Assembly: GCA_014925825.1 (NCBI GenBank)
Contig: JACGCK010000191.1
Location: 1-64,000, forward strand
Source of the DNA: Pholiota molesta
Taxonomy: Eukaryota > Basidiomycota > Agaricomycetes > Agaricales > Strophariaceae
Length of the DNA: 64,000 nucleotides
Direction: 5' to 3'
Below the pieces are notes generated by a model. The model searched no databases. It was not told where the DNA came from and worked only from the letters and a program-made list of their open reading frames with translations. Position 1 is the stretch's first letter. Every line of letters starts with the position of its first letter. Position numbers and translations under genes: made by a program. Of this stretch, positions 48,640 to 60,621 are shown in pieces.

Positions 48640-49632
48640 TGCAGACTGCCCAAAGGGGAGCACGGCTCTTCCGCGCCCAAAACCAACTCCTCGACTCTCT
48701 AGTTGACGCAGAGTTTCTTGAATGGCTCGATATCCAGAACGATTTCACCCCCGTTACACGACTCGATCGCTTTCGCGAATTACCGACGGTCATCCTTCCC
48801 CGATTATCTAGGGTCCAAATTCGCAGCAAGGTCGCCACTTGCTTAGAGTTCCTCGAACAAATCCAGCCCGATTATGGACGCAGCCTCGCGTTACAGACCG
48901 ACGATCCTGCGGACGCGCCTACTGTCTGGGGTCCCTCTTGGATTCACTACGCCGCGTCATGTCTCGGTACGCTAAGGCCTACTTCGCCACACACAGTATC
49001 CGCGAGCTCTCGTTAGATGTCGACAACATCCCGGTCTTCAACTCGCCGGAATGCCACTACTTTAACATCTGGATCAACAGCAGGACGGGTTTCACCCCCT
49101 CCGTTGTTTCACTGTTCCTCGGTTGCCTTGCATCGTGTTCGTTCCCCGCAGTGACCAGCCTCATCTTCAAAATGGGCGATATTCTCGACTTCGCGGTGTC
49201 CGATCCCGACTTCCTGGCCTTCGTCTCTTCTGTCCCATACAACCAGGTGCTGCAGTCCGGGATCAAGACCATCGCGCTATTGAACCGCCTCGTAGATGAG
49301 GAACTACCTCATTCGCCGCACCCTCTATCCCAGCGTCGCTGTCCACGATCGCTCTTCCCGTCTTAAAATCGGTGAGGACCCAAGAGCTCGACCAGATACC
49401 CGACAACTTCGAGAACATCATCACCGACTTCTTCAGGTGGAGGAAGACCGCGGGCGTGCGGATCGCGTCGCTCGAACTCATCAACTACGGCTACGTGGCA
49501 TCGCGCGCGCCGGATCTGGCCTTCCTGGAGGCCCTCGTGTTAGGGATGGAAGTGGTTTGGCGGTCGTCGGGCCCGATGATGCGATATATCTGCGGGGACG
49601 GTGGGGCGCGCGCGCTTGTGTTTTCTGCTTAG
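48640..49632 (+). pseudogene. truncated, frameshifted F-box/LRR copy
   Basis: Matches the C-terminal two-thirds of 45041-46655 (LDSLVDAEFLEWLDIQND, RFRELPTVILPRLSRVQIRSK, FNSPECHYFNIWINSRTGFTP). The F-box half is absent, the frame changes near 48930 (WGPS, then a stop-bound frame) and again near 49325, and a segment before VFNSPECHYF is missing. No product is expected. Confidence 0.8.
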
Positions 49633-50237
49633 AATTCGTTATAGGTGCTTGAGAATTTTTTTATAACATCAACGATGTCTGATTGCAATCAATGTCGTTT
49701 TTTATTCCAAAATATATATCACCGCCTGTCGTTCGAAAACCTTAACGAGAATACTTATATGCTACCACTCCGCTGGCAGCAGTTGACTCGCACATCGCTC
49801 GCGGGTGCGACGGTAAGCGCCGGGATATGAGGCACAGCAACATCGCTGAACTTCCCCGTGCTCATTTCAGCGAAGCTTAAGCCTAAGGTGTCATATTCTT
49901 AGCCAACGCGATCGCAATCTATATGCACGAACCCAATCGTGCTCTTCGACCTTGTGGGTCTAAATATGTGACGCGTTTTGAGTTATATCTGAATGAGACG
50001 TGGATGAAAGCACTTAGTAGAGACTACTTAGAACAAGGCTGCCTTTAGCACACAAAAGATGAAAAGACGATCTGAGCCATGGTACAGATGCTGCGGAAAT
50101 ACAATGTAAGTAAGTACCTTACCGACGTACATATAATTCCAAGGAGACGGTGTTGCACATTTCTCTTGGCCAGTTCATAACGCGACATAAATGGTGTCAA
50201 GTTTAGTCCAAGTCGAGGTTAGTCCTGCGCACGTACC
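49633..50237. other. intergenic, nothing recognised
   Basis: No gene or shared repeat was recognised. Confidence 0.4.
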
Positions 50238-51698
50238 TCATTCGTGCAAGTCAGATCTAGAAGGAAGAGTGCTGTTGACATGAGCCTCCTCCGGAAAGAC
50301 CTTGTCCAAAAACGCATGCAGCGCCTCGACATATCCTCGCTCTCCACGTGTATCAACTGTGGGTGGATATTCAATCTCTTGAAGGAATATATGGAAATGG
50401 AAGGCAACAAACCATGGCCGCCATACTCGAACGTAAAAAACTCATCCCTTGTCACCTGCTCTCGGATGTCCGCCTCAGCACGCTTTCCGTCCTCGGCTTG
50501 TCGATTCAGTGTCTTCTTCGTTAGACGCCGAATAGAGCCCCATCGTCCCCCTCCCCCATGCCGCCTCTGCGCCGCACCCCAAAGGCGGCGCATATCCCCC
50601 GCGGGGACGACCGTATCCCTCAGGCCGCTGAGCATCAGCACGGGCACCCCCGAGGGCAGCGTCCCGATCCTCCCGCGCGAGTCCCAGCGCTGCGTGCATA
50701 AGTAGCGGATCCACTTCAGGCACCAGGGCATGCGCCCGCGGAGCAGGTCGGGGATGGAGGTGAAGGTGTTTTCGACGACCAGGGCACGGATTTTGGGGGC
50801 GTTGTGGCTGGTGAGGGCGATGGCGACGGCGCCCCCCATGGACTGGCCGAATGCGATCTGGGATCGGGTGGGGTTCAGTTGAAGTGTGTGTATGGGATGG
50901 AGGGGGTTACCACGGGTTTGGTTGATAGGATCGGGTGGGCGAGGATGTAGTCCAGCGCTGCTTGCGCGTCTAGTCGAAGGCCTGATGATGGAATGATTAG
51001 GAATGAATATACAACGGTGAATTAGGTACCTTTCTCCGACGGCCGCCCCTTGTTGCCGGGGTATCTAGTACCATCTCGCCTTAGTATCGGATCGGATCCC
51101 AGACGTAGTAGGTGCGATCGGTTACTGACCCTCTATATTCAACTGCGAGTACATTGAAATGGGCCGAAAAGACATCGTAGGCGTATGGGAGGAGGTTCGA
51201 CTTGAACATCGCGTTCCCGTGGAACATGATGAATGTGCCCCGTGAGCGCTACATCCCCAGATCCAAGACGGATAGTGAGTGGACTTGGTTATCAGGGGGT
51301 ACGATGGAGACACGAGGAGGGACCGAAACGGACCTTGACTTCCGCGTCCTCGGCGTGCTTGATGAGGTAGCAGTGGAGCGCGACGCTGTCCTTCGTTGTC
51401 AGTGTGATGTTAGCCCAATGCGGGCCGAACATGGTGTCTGGTTCATAGTAGTCTTCGTAGTAGGGCGCGAAGTCGAAATAAAACGCGGAAAAAATGTAGG
51501 AGGTGGTGAGGTGTGGCTGAATTCCGACACGAACGAACGGAAATACCTTCTCCTATGTAGAAGTAGGCGGGCGGATAAACGAGCATACGTTGCCAATTCC
51601 ATACGTACTATGTCAAAATCCAAGGTCAATCGTTTGTTGCATGTGGACGTGGGGGAACTGTGGGTACGCACTTGGCACAATGTGTATTTCCTGTCCAT
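50238..51698 (-). CDS. BEM46/ABHD13-like alpha/beta hydrolase, copy 2
   Basis: Inverted paralog of 11191-12665 with the same eight-exon plan; first exon 51698-51672 (MDRKYTLCQ), last exon 50356-50238 ending SRSDLHE. Key blocks: MFHGNAMFKSNLLPY, VLAVEYRG, FGQSMGGAVAI (Ser nucleophile), VVENTFTSIPDL, MLSGLRDTVVP (Asp) and GGHVDT (His). The loop between the last two is glycine/arginine-rich (RRHGGGGRWGSIRR) and lacks the small duplication of copy 1. The higher GC of this copy suggests different local composition or age. Substrate unknown; probable membrane-anchored hydrolase. Confidence 0.86.
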
Positions 51699-52239
51699 GG
51701 TGATACTTGATCGATTGGGATGGATGCGAGGAAGTCGTTGTATGGATGTAGTCCTGACGAACTGTCAACGTGGTTGACTTCTTTGAATGAAGGTTCGTAC
51801 GTAAAAGCCACGCGGATCACCCGTGACCTAGTCGGTGTAGAGTTTGTGAAGAGGTCCAGATTGTGAGGAGGAGAGCCTGGATAGCTTGCGCGGCACCATG
51901 GTAAACACCTGAGTGGTGAGAGCGCCTATGAGAGAGGAGCGGTTTAGAATGGAGGTGGACTCACAAGCACGAAGGCGTCGGCGCGCCTGTGTGCCACGCT
52001 TGCTATGGGTGTTTGAGGGATAGAACGGCTGGACCAATTACATCCGCGATGTCAGAGGAAGCTAGCGTATGTAGTGTCTGTGCATAGGGAGACCAGAAGG
52101 GGGCAATGAAGACTAGTTGAGGGGACGAGCGTTGAAGAGAGCTGGACGGCGCGCCGCGGCATCAACAACTGATTTAAAGCCCGCCGAACTACGTGATTGG
52201 CTAGCCGGCCAGCGGGTCCGAATGTAGTCCGAATCGTCC
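51699..52239. other. intergenic upstream of ABHD copy 2
   Basis: No supported gene; the open frame at 51828-52037 has no motif. Confidence 0.4.
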
Positions 52240-53130
52240 ATCCATTGATCCAACGTCCATCCGCTCAAACTTGCCTTGGTTGCCTCGTATTCGACCCCCC
52301 CGAATCATTTTGCGGATCCAGCACATATTCAAATTCGCGGCATGCGTGCAAGCCATGGGTACCTGGGTCCTTCACGTTCGTCTGTGATCCTGTTCGTTCG
52401 GATAGCCAAGAAGTTGGTAGATGCTGGGGCGATGAGAAACCACGACTGCCCGGGAAGGGAGATAACCAGCTGGGATGGAAGGGAACTGGTACCACTTGCC
52501 TACGGAACCAAAGTGGAATGTGGACATTTGTCCAACGTCTAGCACCTGGCTGTTCGTCGCCAATTCGCCCTTGCTGTCGTTTGATGCACGCAGCCAACGG
52601 CTCTCGCCCTCTCTTTGTTTGCCCTCTAACTGTAAGTATTGGGTTTCAGAACTTGCTGTACCACCCCATAACTCTACTTTGCGCTAACGTTTATGGCTAC
52701 AGCCCGTCGCAGTCGCCGCTCACCGTCAATCGTATCGCCACGTTCATCGCTAACTCTCTGCAACGTCGCGCATATGCGCACTTTCTCAACATCCCAGTAG
52801 TGACACGTAGGCAGAAGATAATCACGCCAACTTTGCCTATGGTCAACTGTAACGGCCGTATAGAAGGCAACGAAGCAAGCGGGTCACTATGCCAAGAGCT
52901 AGACGCGAGAGGATGGGACTGGTGAAGAGTAAAGTGATGGAGGCCTAGGATTCAGGAAGATGGGACGAGCGATTTTAGGTGCGTTACTACGTTCATCTCA
53001 ATGTCTAGAGCACCATACAGGCCCCTGTCCTGCCCTGCCGCCAGACCGCCTCCGCGTGCAAAGCACACTGCAATCTTTACAGTGTCTGCGGCGCGGAGGC
53101 GTGAGGCGGCGGGTACCGTAACAGTATAAC
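52240..53130 (-). repeat. interspersed repeat R, inverted copy
   Basis: Inverted match to 22085-23050. The shared reading frame reads GKWYQFPS, LGYPNEQDHRRT on the minus strand. GTCTGCGGCGCGGAGGC near 53085 corresponds to the start of the other copy. Confidence 0.6.
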
Positions 53131-53440
53131 GAGGGATTTGATACTCATCCAGAGTACAGATAATTTGCGAAGTCTAAGAACCGGACGTGAAATTACCAAG
53201 GTGCTGAATGACCATGTCCCGTTAATAACAGTCGTCCGAACTCGAGAGGGCAAATCTTATCTTGAAGCTTTCATCGGGTACGGAACTTTAAGCTGGAGCG
53301 CATGAGCGCCCATGCTCTGAGTTGCACTGATTAGAATTTGATGAATTTCCCTTGCGCTAGGCCGGCGAAATTGTAGGCGGTCGCATTGATGCAATGATAC
53401 AATTCATCCTCGGGAGGCTTCACGCACCGGCCACCTGCGC
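53110..53440 (+). repeat. interspersed repeat S, short copy
   Basis: Matches the two outer parts of 34900-36130 on the opposite strand but lacks about 700 bp from the middle. It directly adjoins repeat R. Confidence 0.5.
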
Positions 53441-53716
53441 TCAGTACTTTTGACCCTGTTGAAGTACTTGCCGTTACCTCAATCTGTGCTGTTCAGGAGC
53501 TCGGAATCTGCTCATATCCACAATTCTCAATCGATCACTATGGCGAAGTCTTTATCTACACAATGTATTGTGCTTGTCACAGGTGAGTACGTTTTGTCCT
53601 CCATGTTGCTTTCGGTCCTGTCGACATCCTCATACATTGGCGCTACAGTCCCAATCCGCATTGATATGCGGCACCTTAGACTCTGCTCCTATCATCCATA
53701 CAACATATGTATATAC

Positions 53717-55183
53717 TCAATTGACTACCATGTCTAAGTCTTCTTTTGCTCGATCCGAATACTCATGCATGGCGCGTATGACCTTCCGCAAATTTCTTGT
53801 CTCCTTGGGGATGTAGACTAGATCCTTCCCATATTCGCGAATAAAGTCCACCAATTCGGTTGATCTCGACGATCGTTCGAGGATCTTGGGCAGGTACAAC
53901 AGTCCCAGGGAACAAACGGCTTGCGTCGAGATACGATGCTCAGCTGCAAGACAGTAAAGGGATAACAGTTGATCGTCCTCGCTGCTAGGACTGGATAACA
54001 CAACCCCGTGGCGATGCTTCTTCTCTCGCCGCTTTCGTGCAAAACCGAGGCTGGTAATCCGCATTGTCCGAGCTACTATACGACGGGGCAGCAAAAAGCG
54101 AGGATGACCAGAAGCTCTGCCATGATGTGAATGCGATGTTGGAGCCTGATGTTTATTACGGTTTTGTTGATATTGGATGGGATGCGGAGGATAGTCGCAG
54201 AGAAATTCCAGAATCCTCAATGCGGTTTGAGCGTGTTGATCACCGTTGAGACACACCTCCGGTGACTTGTCAGGCCCAATAAAGAGATGAGGATAGTGGT
54301 TGGTCAACAGACGCTTTCCCAACATTTCTGAGCTGAGGAACAAATTATGTTCATCAAACTCGATAGATTCTTCCGTGAGCCGAAGCAATACGCATAGGTC
54401 GGTGGTGCACATACTTTCCTTTGCTTCGTCTACTTTCACCGTCACAATGACAGCCAGTGATGTGAGTCCCACATCTCGGTAATATTTGGGAAGTTCTGAT
54501 TTGATCACAGATTCAAAGGAGGAGATGGGATGTGTAGATTGTCGAATATTCAGAGCGAGAATGTTTGTTTTGCTATCACGGAGAAGACAATTAAATTTAA
54601 GGATAAAACAATGAGTTCCAACGAAATCCCATCTTACCATTAAAGTATGCAGAAAACCTGAGACAAAATACATCCGCATGTATCTGTTTCCAGCTGCCCA
54701 AGATTGCCAATATTGTTCCAATGAGAATTTATTCAGTGCACTTTCGACTGTCTTGGTCAGCGGTATCCGATCCAGGACTTCTCGTAATAATTCCCCAGCC
54801 AAAACGGTGGTTGGACGCGGAATGAAGATGGATCCATCAGTTTCTCGAGCCATTTGGAAACAAGATTTTCCTGAGCAATCAATGTGTCGATATAAAATGG
54901 CCCGAGCGGGAAACGTCTGCAACAAAATCACCGAAAGAGGCATGGTAAAAATAGATGAGCTCGCCAGAGGAACCGTCGATATCAAATGGCCCAAGCGTGT
55001 AACGTCTGCAAGAGAATCTCCGAAAGAGGCGTGGTATAAATAAATATGATTTCTTGCGCGATAATTATCCACCAAATCAATCTTTTCTGGGAGGTGGCAG
55101 ATTGAAGTCAGCGGCAAAAGGGCGATCTCCACGTCCCCTGGTTCTAGATCCAGGAGGAATTCGATATAATTTGCCTGGCTCAT
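53717..55183 (-). pseudogene. C-terminal part of a STAND/NACHT-like protein
   Basis: Open frame of 488 codons. The start LLDLEPGDVEIALLPLTSIC, then HIYLYHASFGDSLADVTR resembles the end of the NTPase module in basidiomycete STAND proteins (the F/Y-H-x-S-x-x-D-x-L element). No P-loop or NACHT motifs lie upstream, so the N-terminus is missing. An 87-bp segment is tandemly duplicated (54890-54976 and 54977-55060); the second copy is read in another frame in this ORF, although its original frame gives YFYHASFGDFVADVSRSGHF. This points to a decayed gene despite the open frame. The 3' end is duplicated at 599-919. Confidence 0.5.
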
Positions 55184-55443
55184 GTAACCAAGCCCGGTGA
55201 CTCTCAGTAAAAACGCAAAATCAGGTCATGTCACAGAAGTATCTTGTTGGTGTCCAGTCCCCGTCACAAAATGAGCGGAATGTCCGACTAGTATCAGGTT
55301 CATCTAAATAGCTACGAATTCCAATCAAGTCCATCAAATGACTTGATCTTGGCATGATCATGTCGTGGATAAGTCAAGTGCATGTCGAGGAGACATTACG
55401 GGTGGATATCCAGCAGTAGTTAGTTGTTTTTCGAGTTGGATTC

Positions 55444-55453
55444 AGTTTGGATT
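55444..55453. repeat. 10-bp target duplication of MITE 1, left
   Basis: AGTTTGGATT, repeated exactly at 56369-56378. Confidence 0.8.
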
Positions 55454-56368
55454 AGTGATTGACACGGGTTTTCAAACCCGTGCGGGTTTCGGCCACGGGT
55501 TTGCCGGGTACGGGTTGGGGTCTGGCTTCCTCACCCAGCCTCAACCCGTACCCCCATCCGTGGGTTGCGCGGGTGCGCGGCCGCCCAATGCCGTGCGATT
55601 CAGGCGGAGTTTGAAATCGAAATCAACGAAGTTGGTTCGTTGATTTCGATTTCTAACCACCTTTCTTCATGGCCGCGTGCCCCTCCCCTTCAATAAGGGA
55701 TGTGGGCCGGCTAGATGGCGGACGACACGTCAACCACGACAACCGCGGACAATGGCGAATGACACGAGACGAAGGAGTGGGCTTGGAGAGCAAAGGGAAG
55801 ACCCGGGAACGGGAGATCCAACAGGTGCGCCCCAGGTTGCTCCTATCCGTCCCATCTGAACCCCCCTTGCAGGATACGACTGACGACGGCGTCGACATGT
55901 GCCATTCCCACCGCCCATCTACCATGGCCGCCAACAGCAACCGCCCCGCCCCGCCCATTCCCAACCCATCCCCTGACGCCAGCATGACAACCAACCGGCG
56001 GACGCACAACGACAGCGGACAGCGCAACGACGGCGGACAGCATGGCGGATGCCATCAAAGACTCGACAACGACGACGGCAGTGGTGGACAACGCAGACAG
56101 TGACGGCGGATGGTACCACAGGCCAGGAGGGCGGCTGCTCAGCCGTCTGCATGTACAACGAGTGCTGCAATTGCAGCCTCTGCGGCATGCAGACGCTTGA
56201 AGGAGCTACCCATGCCACCGACCCCTGCGGGTTTCGAGACCCCCGAAACCCGTCACACCCGCTACCCAAACCCGCCGAACCCCCTACCCGTGCTCGCGGG
56301 TACGGTTTTTCGCGGGTAGGGGTACGGGTCGGCCTCTTGGGACCCATGGGTTACCCGTGTCATTCACT
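55454..56368 (+). mobile_element. Mutator-like MITE, copy 1 (915 bp)
   Basis: Terminal inverted repeats AGTGATTGACACGGGT and AGTGAATGACACGGGT (one mismatch), followed inward by many ACCCGT/GGGTACGGGT subterminal motifs. The 10-bp target duplication fits the Mutator superfamily, which makes duplications of about 8-11 bp. The centre has no transposase; it matches the centre of copy 2 (58393-59480) in opposite orientation (CCCCTCCCCTTC..AAGGGATGTGGGC). Confidence 0.8.
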
Positions 56369-56378
56369 AGTTTGGATT
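56369..56378. repeat. 10-bp target duplication of MITE 1, right
   Basis: AGTTTGGATT, exact copy of 55444-55453. Confidence 0.8.
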
Positions 56379-57645
56379 CAGCGCTCAACGTGATCAGAAA
56401 TCAGAACTTGAACAGACAAGTGTAATCTACAGTATCACAATGGTCTACTAGAGCAATACTAGAGTCTAGTCGTCTTCGTCCTCTGGTAAATCATCTGAAT
56501 CTAGTCCACATTCTTCTTGGGTAAGTAATTGTAAGCCTGGATGCTTCCGTAGTATATATACTTCTTTTGTCGATACACCAACCCAGATACCAACTAGAGA
56601 CTGAATTCCCGAAACTTCAAGCACCTGTGGAGTGTCTCGGTTCCATTTTCCCCGAGGAATGTGAAAAATTTTCTTGATTTCTTGAAGCGGGGTATATACG
56701 GCGAACGCGCGGTTGCCGAATCTTTCCCCGATTTGATAGAATGCGCGCGCTTCACCGAAAATAAGATTAAATTCATTTGTACCCGTAGTAGTGGCTGGTG
56801 CCTGGGCTTGTGGCATTAAAAGAGTTTTTGGGATTGGGTGATTGAAACAAACGCACCTCGAACCATTCTGATCGACGCATAGTATGGCTTTTTGTCCTGC
56901 TGAGTTGGCTGCATAATGTATTCCCATTTATCAATCTGGCCTTTCCCCACCGCCCGATGATATTATTTTTAAGAGAATCCAAACCAATACCGAGATACTG
57001 CCCCAGAGCTTTGAGATCTGCTGATAGCTCCGTGTTTTCGTGCAGTTTGGTCCATGCAATGGTGTGTCGTTGTGTTAGCTTGAATACAGTGGTTGGTGCG
57101 GCTTGTAGATTGGTACTTTCGGAGGGTTCAGCCAATTCAGTAGGATAATACAACCGGAGTATCTTTACTAGTTCTCGTTGATAGATAAGATTTGCGAGGT
57201 TGGCAAAGGGTGCTTTCTTGGAACGAATTTTGTGACTCATTTCTCCTATACTTCGTTCAACTGTTGCTTGAGATCCTAGACGAATAGAACCATTCCATTG
57301 AATATGAATTGGAACATGAATGAGCTGGAAAATGCAAAGACGAGCTCGGTTGATTTTCTCGGGGTCCTGTCCGATGTAGATTAACTCGTAGTCCTCTAGA
57401 AATCGGGCAATAAGTCAATGAAGATCCTTGATCTTGTCTTCATTGCGTGGTTCCGTTGTCATTGCAAATTCAATAGCTTGGACAAAGCGCGAAAAATTCT
57501 TGAGAACCAATGGATTTATTGATAGCTCTGTAGCGATGGGAAGGATATATCAGTGGAGCAAAGCCATCCATTCGTAAACTTTATACTGACTTTGACGTTT
57601 CAGATGGGGATCGCGGATCGGTCCACAGAAGGAAGGAGGCAGTTA

Positions 57646-57736
57646 ATATCATTTTTTGATAAAAAATTAGTAGGTCCAAAAATTTTTTAGTGGCCCAATT
57701 CTTGAACCAACCAACCAACCCTTGGTGCGCTATTTA
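57646..57736 (-). repeat. TTGG-repeat insert inside transposase
   Basis: On the minus strand GGTTGGTTGGTTGGTT leads to GGGCCACTAAAAAA, the same arrangement as at 61486 and 62083. It sits at the site where the middle of the transposase is missing. Confidence 0.5.
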
Positions 57737-58392
57737 TATTCCGCCACCCCCTTGAATAATTGTATTCCGAGTTTTGTAATGGATAGAGGCAGGAAGATTA
57801 AGAATGATTAAAACCATGATCCATGTGTTTGATTGTTTCTTCATGGTAAGTTGCGCACCATCGCTTGATAATGCAAAGGCCACATCCCGGGAATCCTGGA
57901 AAAGTCCAAGGCGTTGATTTTGCAAGATATGTACCTGAGAGTTTCCAAAATCAGAGTACTGTAGTTTCGTCGCACTTCCAACCAAATGTAATGCCTCTTT
58001 TAGACATCGATCACGATGACGAAGGAGAGACGATGTTTCAGCATTGGCAAACATAGCACGAATCGTTGCCATTACAGGTAGAATCTGGACTTTGGCACGC
58101 GGCTTTAATCCTCCAGATTGAGTCTGTAGATACCGAGGCTCGCCACATACAGGCTTTCCTTGTGGTGTATAATCACATCGAGTTTTAAGTGAATGATCTC
58201 CAGTATATGCCAAGCAGCTGCGAGGGCACATATCGACCTCACGGGGAGAGAAGTCGGTGATCTGATAAGCTAATTGCTTAACACGATGAAGTGGTAGGAT
58301 TGGAAAATTTGCCACTGCTTCAAGATTTTGGGCATGCCTTCGGTAAGCGTCAACTGTTCCATTTGTTTCAATCCACGCAATATAGTGACATT

Positions 58393-59480
58393 AGTGATGA
58401 ACACGGGTCAGCCTAACCCGCGGGGTTGGCGGGTAGGGTTGCATGGGGTCAGGGTACGGGTTGGCCAATCTCGACCCTCCCCACAACCCGTACCCCAGGC
58501 GCGGGTTGCGGGTCAACACAGCTTCATGCGTGCCCTCAAGCGTCTCCGTGCCGCGGATACTGCAATATGTGCAGTATCTTTGTACACACAGACGGCAGCG
58601 GCGGCGCGTGTTGGTACTGTGGGTGCGGGACAATGTGGCGGGTGGTGCGGCCTGTGCGGGGCTGTTGTCGGGTGTACGAGCACCGCGGGACGACGTGGCG
58701 GGTGGTTCGGGGCCGTGGTCGGGCTGTACGGCCGCCGCGGGAAGATGTAGTGGGGTGCGGGGTCGTCGTCGTCGTGTGCGGGTGCCGCGGGACGACTGGT
58801 GAGCGGTGCGAGGTCGTGCGACATGGACTCATGTGCGGGCGCCGGGGCGCCGCGGGACGGCGTGGCGGGCAGTGCGAGGTCGTGGACGTCGCGAGCGGGT
58901 GACGTGGCACACCCGTCGGCCCAAGGGGACAGCGAGCGGGTGTGCAGCCGCTTGGTTTGAGCACACCGCCTCGTCGCGGTGACATGGCAGCACTCATGGA
59001 CCTGGTGCGTGGTGGGCGGGGGTGGGAATGCGACAGCGAGAGTGGATGAGAGTCCATGGCACCTCGTCGTCGTGCATGGAGGCTGTGGGGAGGGGTTGTA
59101 GTCAGCGGCGAGCAATGTGGAACTGAGTAAGGGGCGTACCTTGTGGGTCTCCCGCTCCCGGGTCTCCCCTTGCTCTCTCTTCCCCTTCCTTCGTCGTTGG
59201 TGCACCGGAGTGAGCCCACATCCCTTGCAGAAGGGGAGGGGCGAGTCAGATGGCGTGGTGGTGGTGGTAAGTAGCGCCCACGCAGCACCGTCGAGCATTG
59301 ACGCGCGTCTCGGAGTTTGCCGAGATTGACCCGTGCCGGTTAACCCGCCGGGTTTCTGACCCCAGCCAACCCGCGTGCTGAGCTGGGGGTTACCCCGACC
59401 CCTGGCTGGGGGTTAGGGTTGGCTGGGGTAAGGGTACGGGTTGACCTTGGATGACCCGGGGTTGACCCGCGTTCATCACT
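58393..59480 (-). mobile_element. Mutator-like MITE, copy 2 (1088 bp)
   Basis: Inverted ends AGTGATGAACACGGGT and AGTGATGAACGCGGGT, the same family as 55454-56368 with the same ACCCGTACCC subterminal motifs. It interrupts the transposase pseudogene. The flanks ATATAGTG(ACA)TT on the left and ATATAGTGTT on the right are a 10-bp target duplication in which the left copy has gained three bases. Confidence 0.78.
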
Positions 59481-60240
59481 ATATAGTGTTTGAGTGAGAT
59501 AATTTCTGAGGGTGAAAGTGGCTCCTTATATGGAGGTTCAGTTGGAGGTACAGGTGGTAGATGGTAGTCTGCATGAAGACGGTCTCGCAATTGTTGAACG
59601 ACTTCTGGGACTCGAAAAAATGCATGGTCAAAGTCTGCAACATGGACTGGTATAGAACCTAGTTCTGGCTCGTCCGCTGGCTCGTCCATCTCCAGGTCTG
59701 AATCCAGTGGATCTAATTCATTGGCGCGAGGACTCGGACTTGTATCTTCAGAATCCCACCATAATTCATCCTGAAGCTGACCGTTATTAGAATCTGGATC
59801 CAAGGCTGAAAACTCATCTGAAAGCATCAGATTATTCTCGACTGTAATTTCAGAGACAGGTATGTCGGCAGGCTCCTGGGAGTCAAACTCGTCTATGTCT
59901 TTTGGACTTCCAACATCCACTTCAATCGGGTCATGTTCTCAGATTTTATTTAGTTGTGATATTCGTACTCTATTTAAATGTATGTACCTGCATAATTTGC
60001 AGCTCTGATCCTACCATCCAAAGATCTGATTGTAAGATGTATGCGGTGCTGCAGATGTATGCGCTGATCGTTATCAGTGCAAACAGCCAAGGCATTTTGA
60101 TCAGATAGCAAATGTCGTTGGATTGTCCTTTGCTGTTTTTCAGGTGTATAGGGAAAGCATTGTGAACAGCAGCAGTGCATTGCGAATTGCAATAGTGTTC
60201 AAGTTAGAGTTGAGGTCATTTAGATCACAAATGTTTATTA

Positions 60241-60550
60241 CTGTATCATTTCGACCCCATGTTCAGTAACGCGTAACGCGGGGGTCAAAATGAACCTATC
60301 AAAAAAAATGTAACACATATTATAGATAAGTGAACATGTTGCTAAATGAAGAATTTCGGGACTCTATGCTCATAATCACAAATTTTGGCTCTATCTCACT
60401 GCTAAGTAGAAGGTATTGAAATTTTTGAAATTTTTAAAAATGAACCTCTTCCATAGTAGTAACCCACAATATTTGGTAATGAACATATGCATAAATGAAC
60501 TTAGGCTGTAACGCGTAACATGGCCTGAACATAAGGTCGAAATGATACAG
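60241..60550. mobile_element. Tc1/mariner-like MITE (310 bp)
   Basis: Inverted ends starting CTGTATCATTTCGACC, with ATGTTCAG after two differing bases, extend for about 26 bp. TA flanks both sides (60239-60240 and 60551-60552), the typical Tc1/mariner target. No coding capacity. It occupies most of the 441 bp between the divergent starts at 60180 and 60622. Confidence 0.8.
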
Positions 60551-60621
60551 TATATAAGAAGATCGCCACACGTGGCCACTATATTTCATTCAGACCATTC
60601 TCCCGACATATCCAGGCCAGT

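Larger units (their letters stand above)
56466..60180 (-). pseudogene. Plavaka-type (CACTA-related) transposase, interrupted
   Basis: Minus-strand exons spell a Plavaka transposase. It begins with a Cys/His N-terminus (HCCCSQCFPYTPEKQQ, RHLL) and an acidic segment (WWDSEDTSPSPRANELDPLD). Then come LSPSEIISLKHYI, MCPRSCLAYTGDH, ILPVMATIRAMFAN, FQDSRDVAFALSSDGAQL (first catalytic Asp region), NLPASIHYKTRNTII, the late ATVERSIGEMSHKIRS and APFANLANLIYQRELVK, and a C-terminal acidic end (DSDDLPEDEDD). Damage: a 1088-bp MITE sits inside LKHYI/AWIETNG; the middle after NTII is deleted and replaced by a short TTGG-repeat insert at 57646-57736; TGA stops occur near 57555 and 57415. Not functional. 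Confidence 0.8.

Noticed and set aside
55653..56393. Several open frames in both strands at 55.7-56.4 and 58.4-59.3 kb
   Set aside because: They lie inside the two non-coding MITEs, are not conserved between the copies and have skewed composition.
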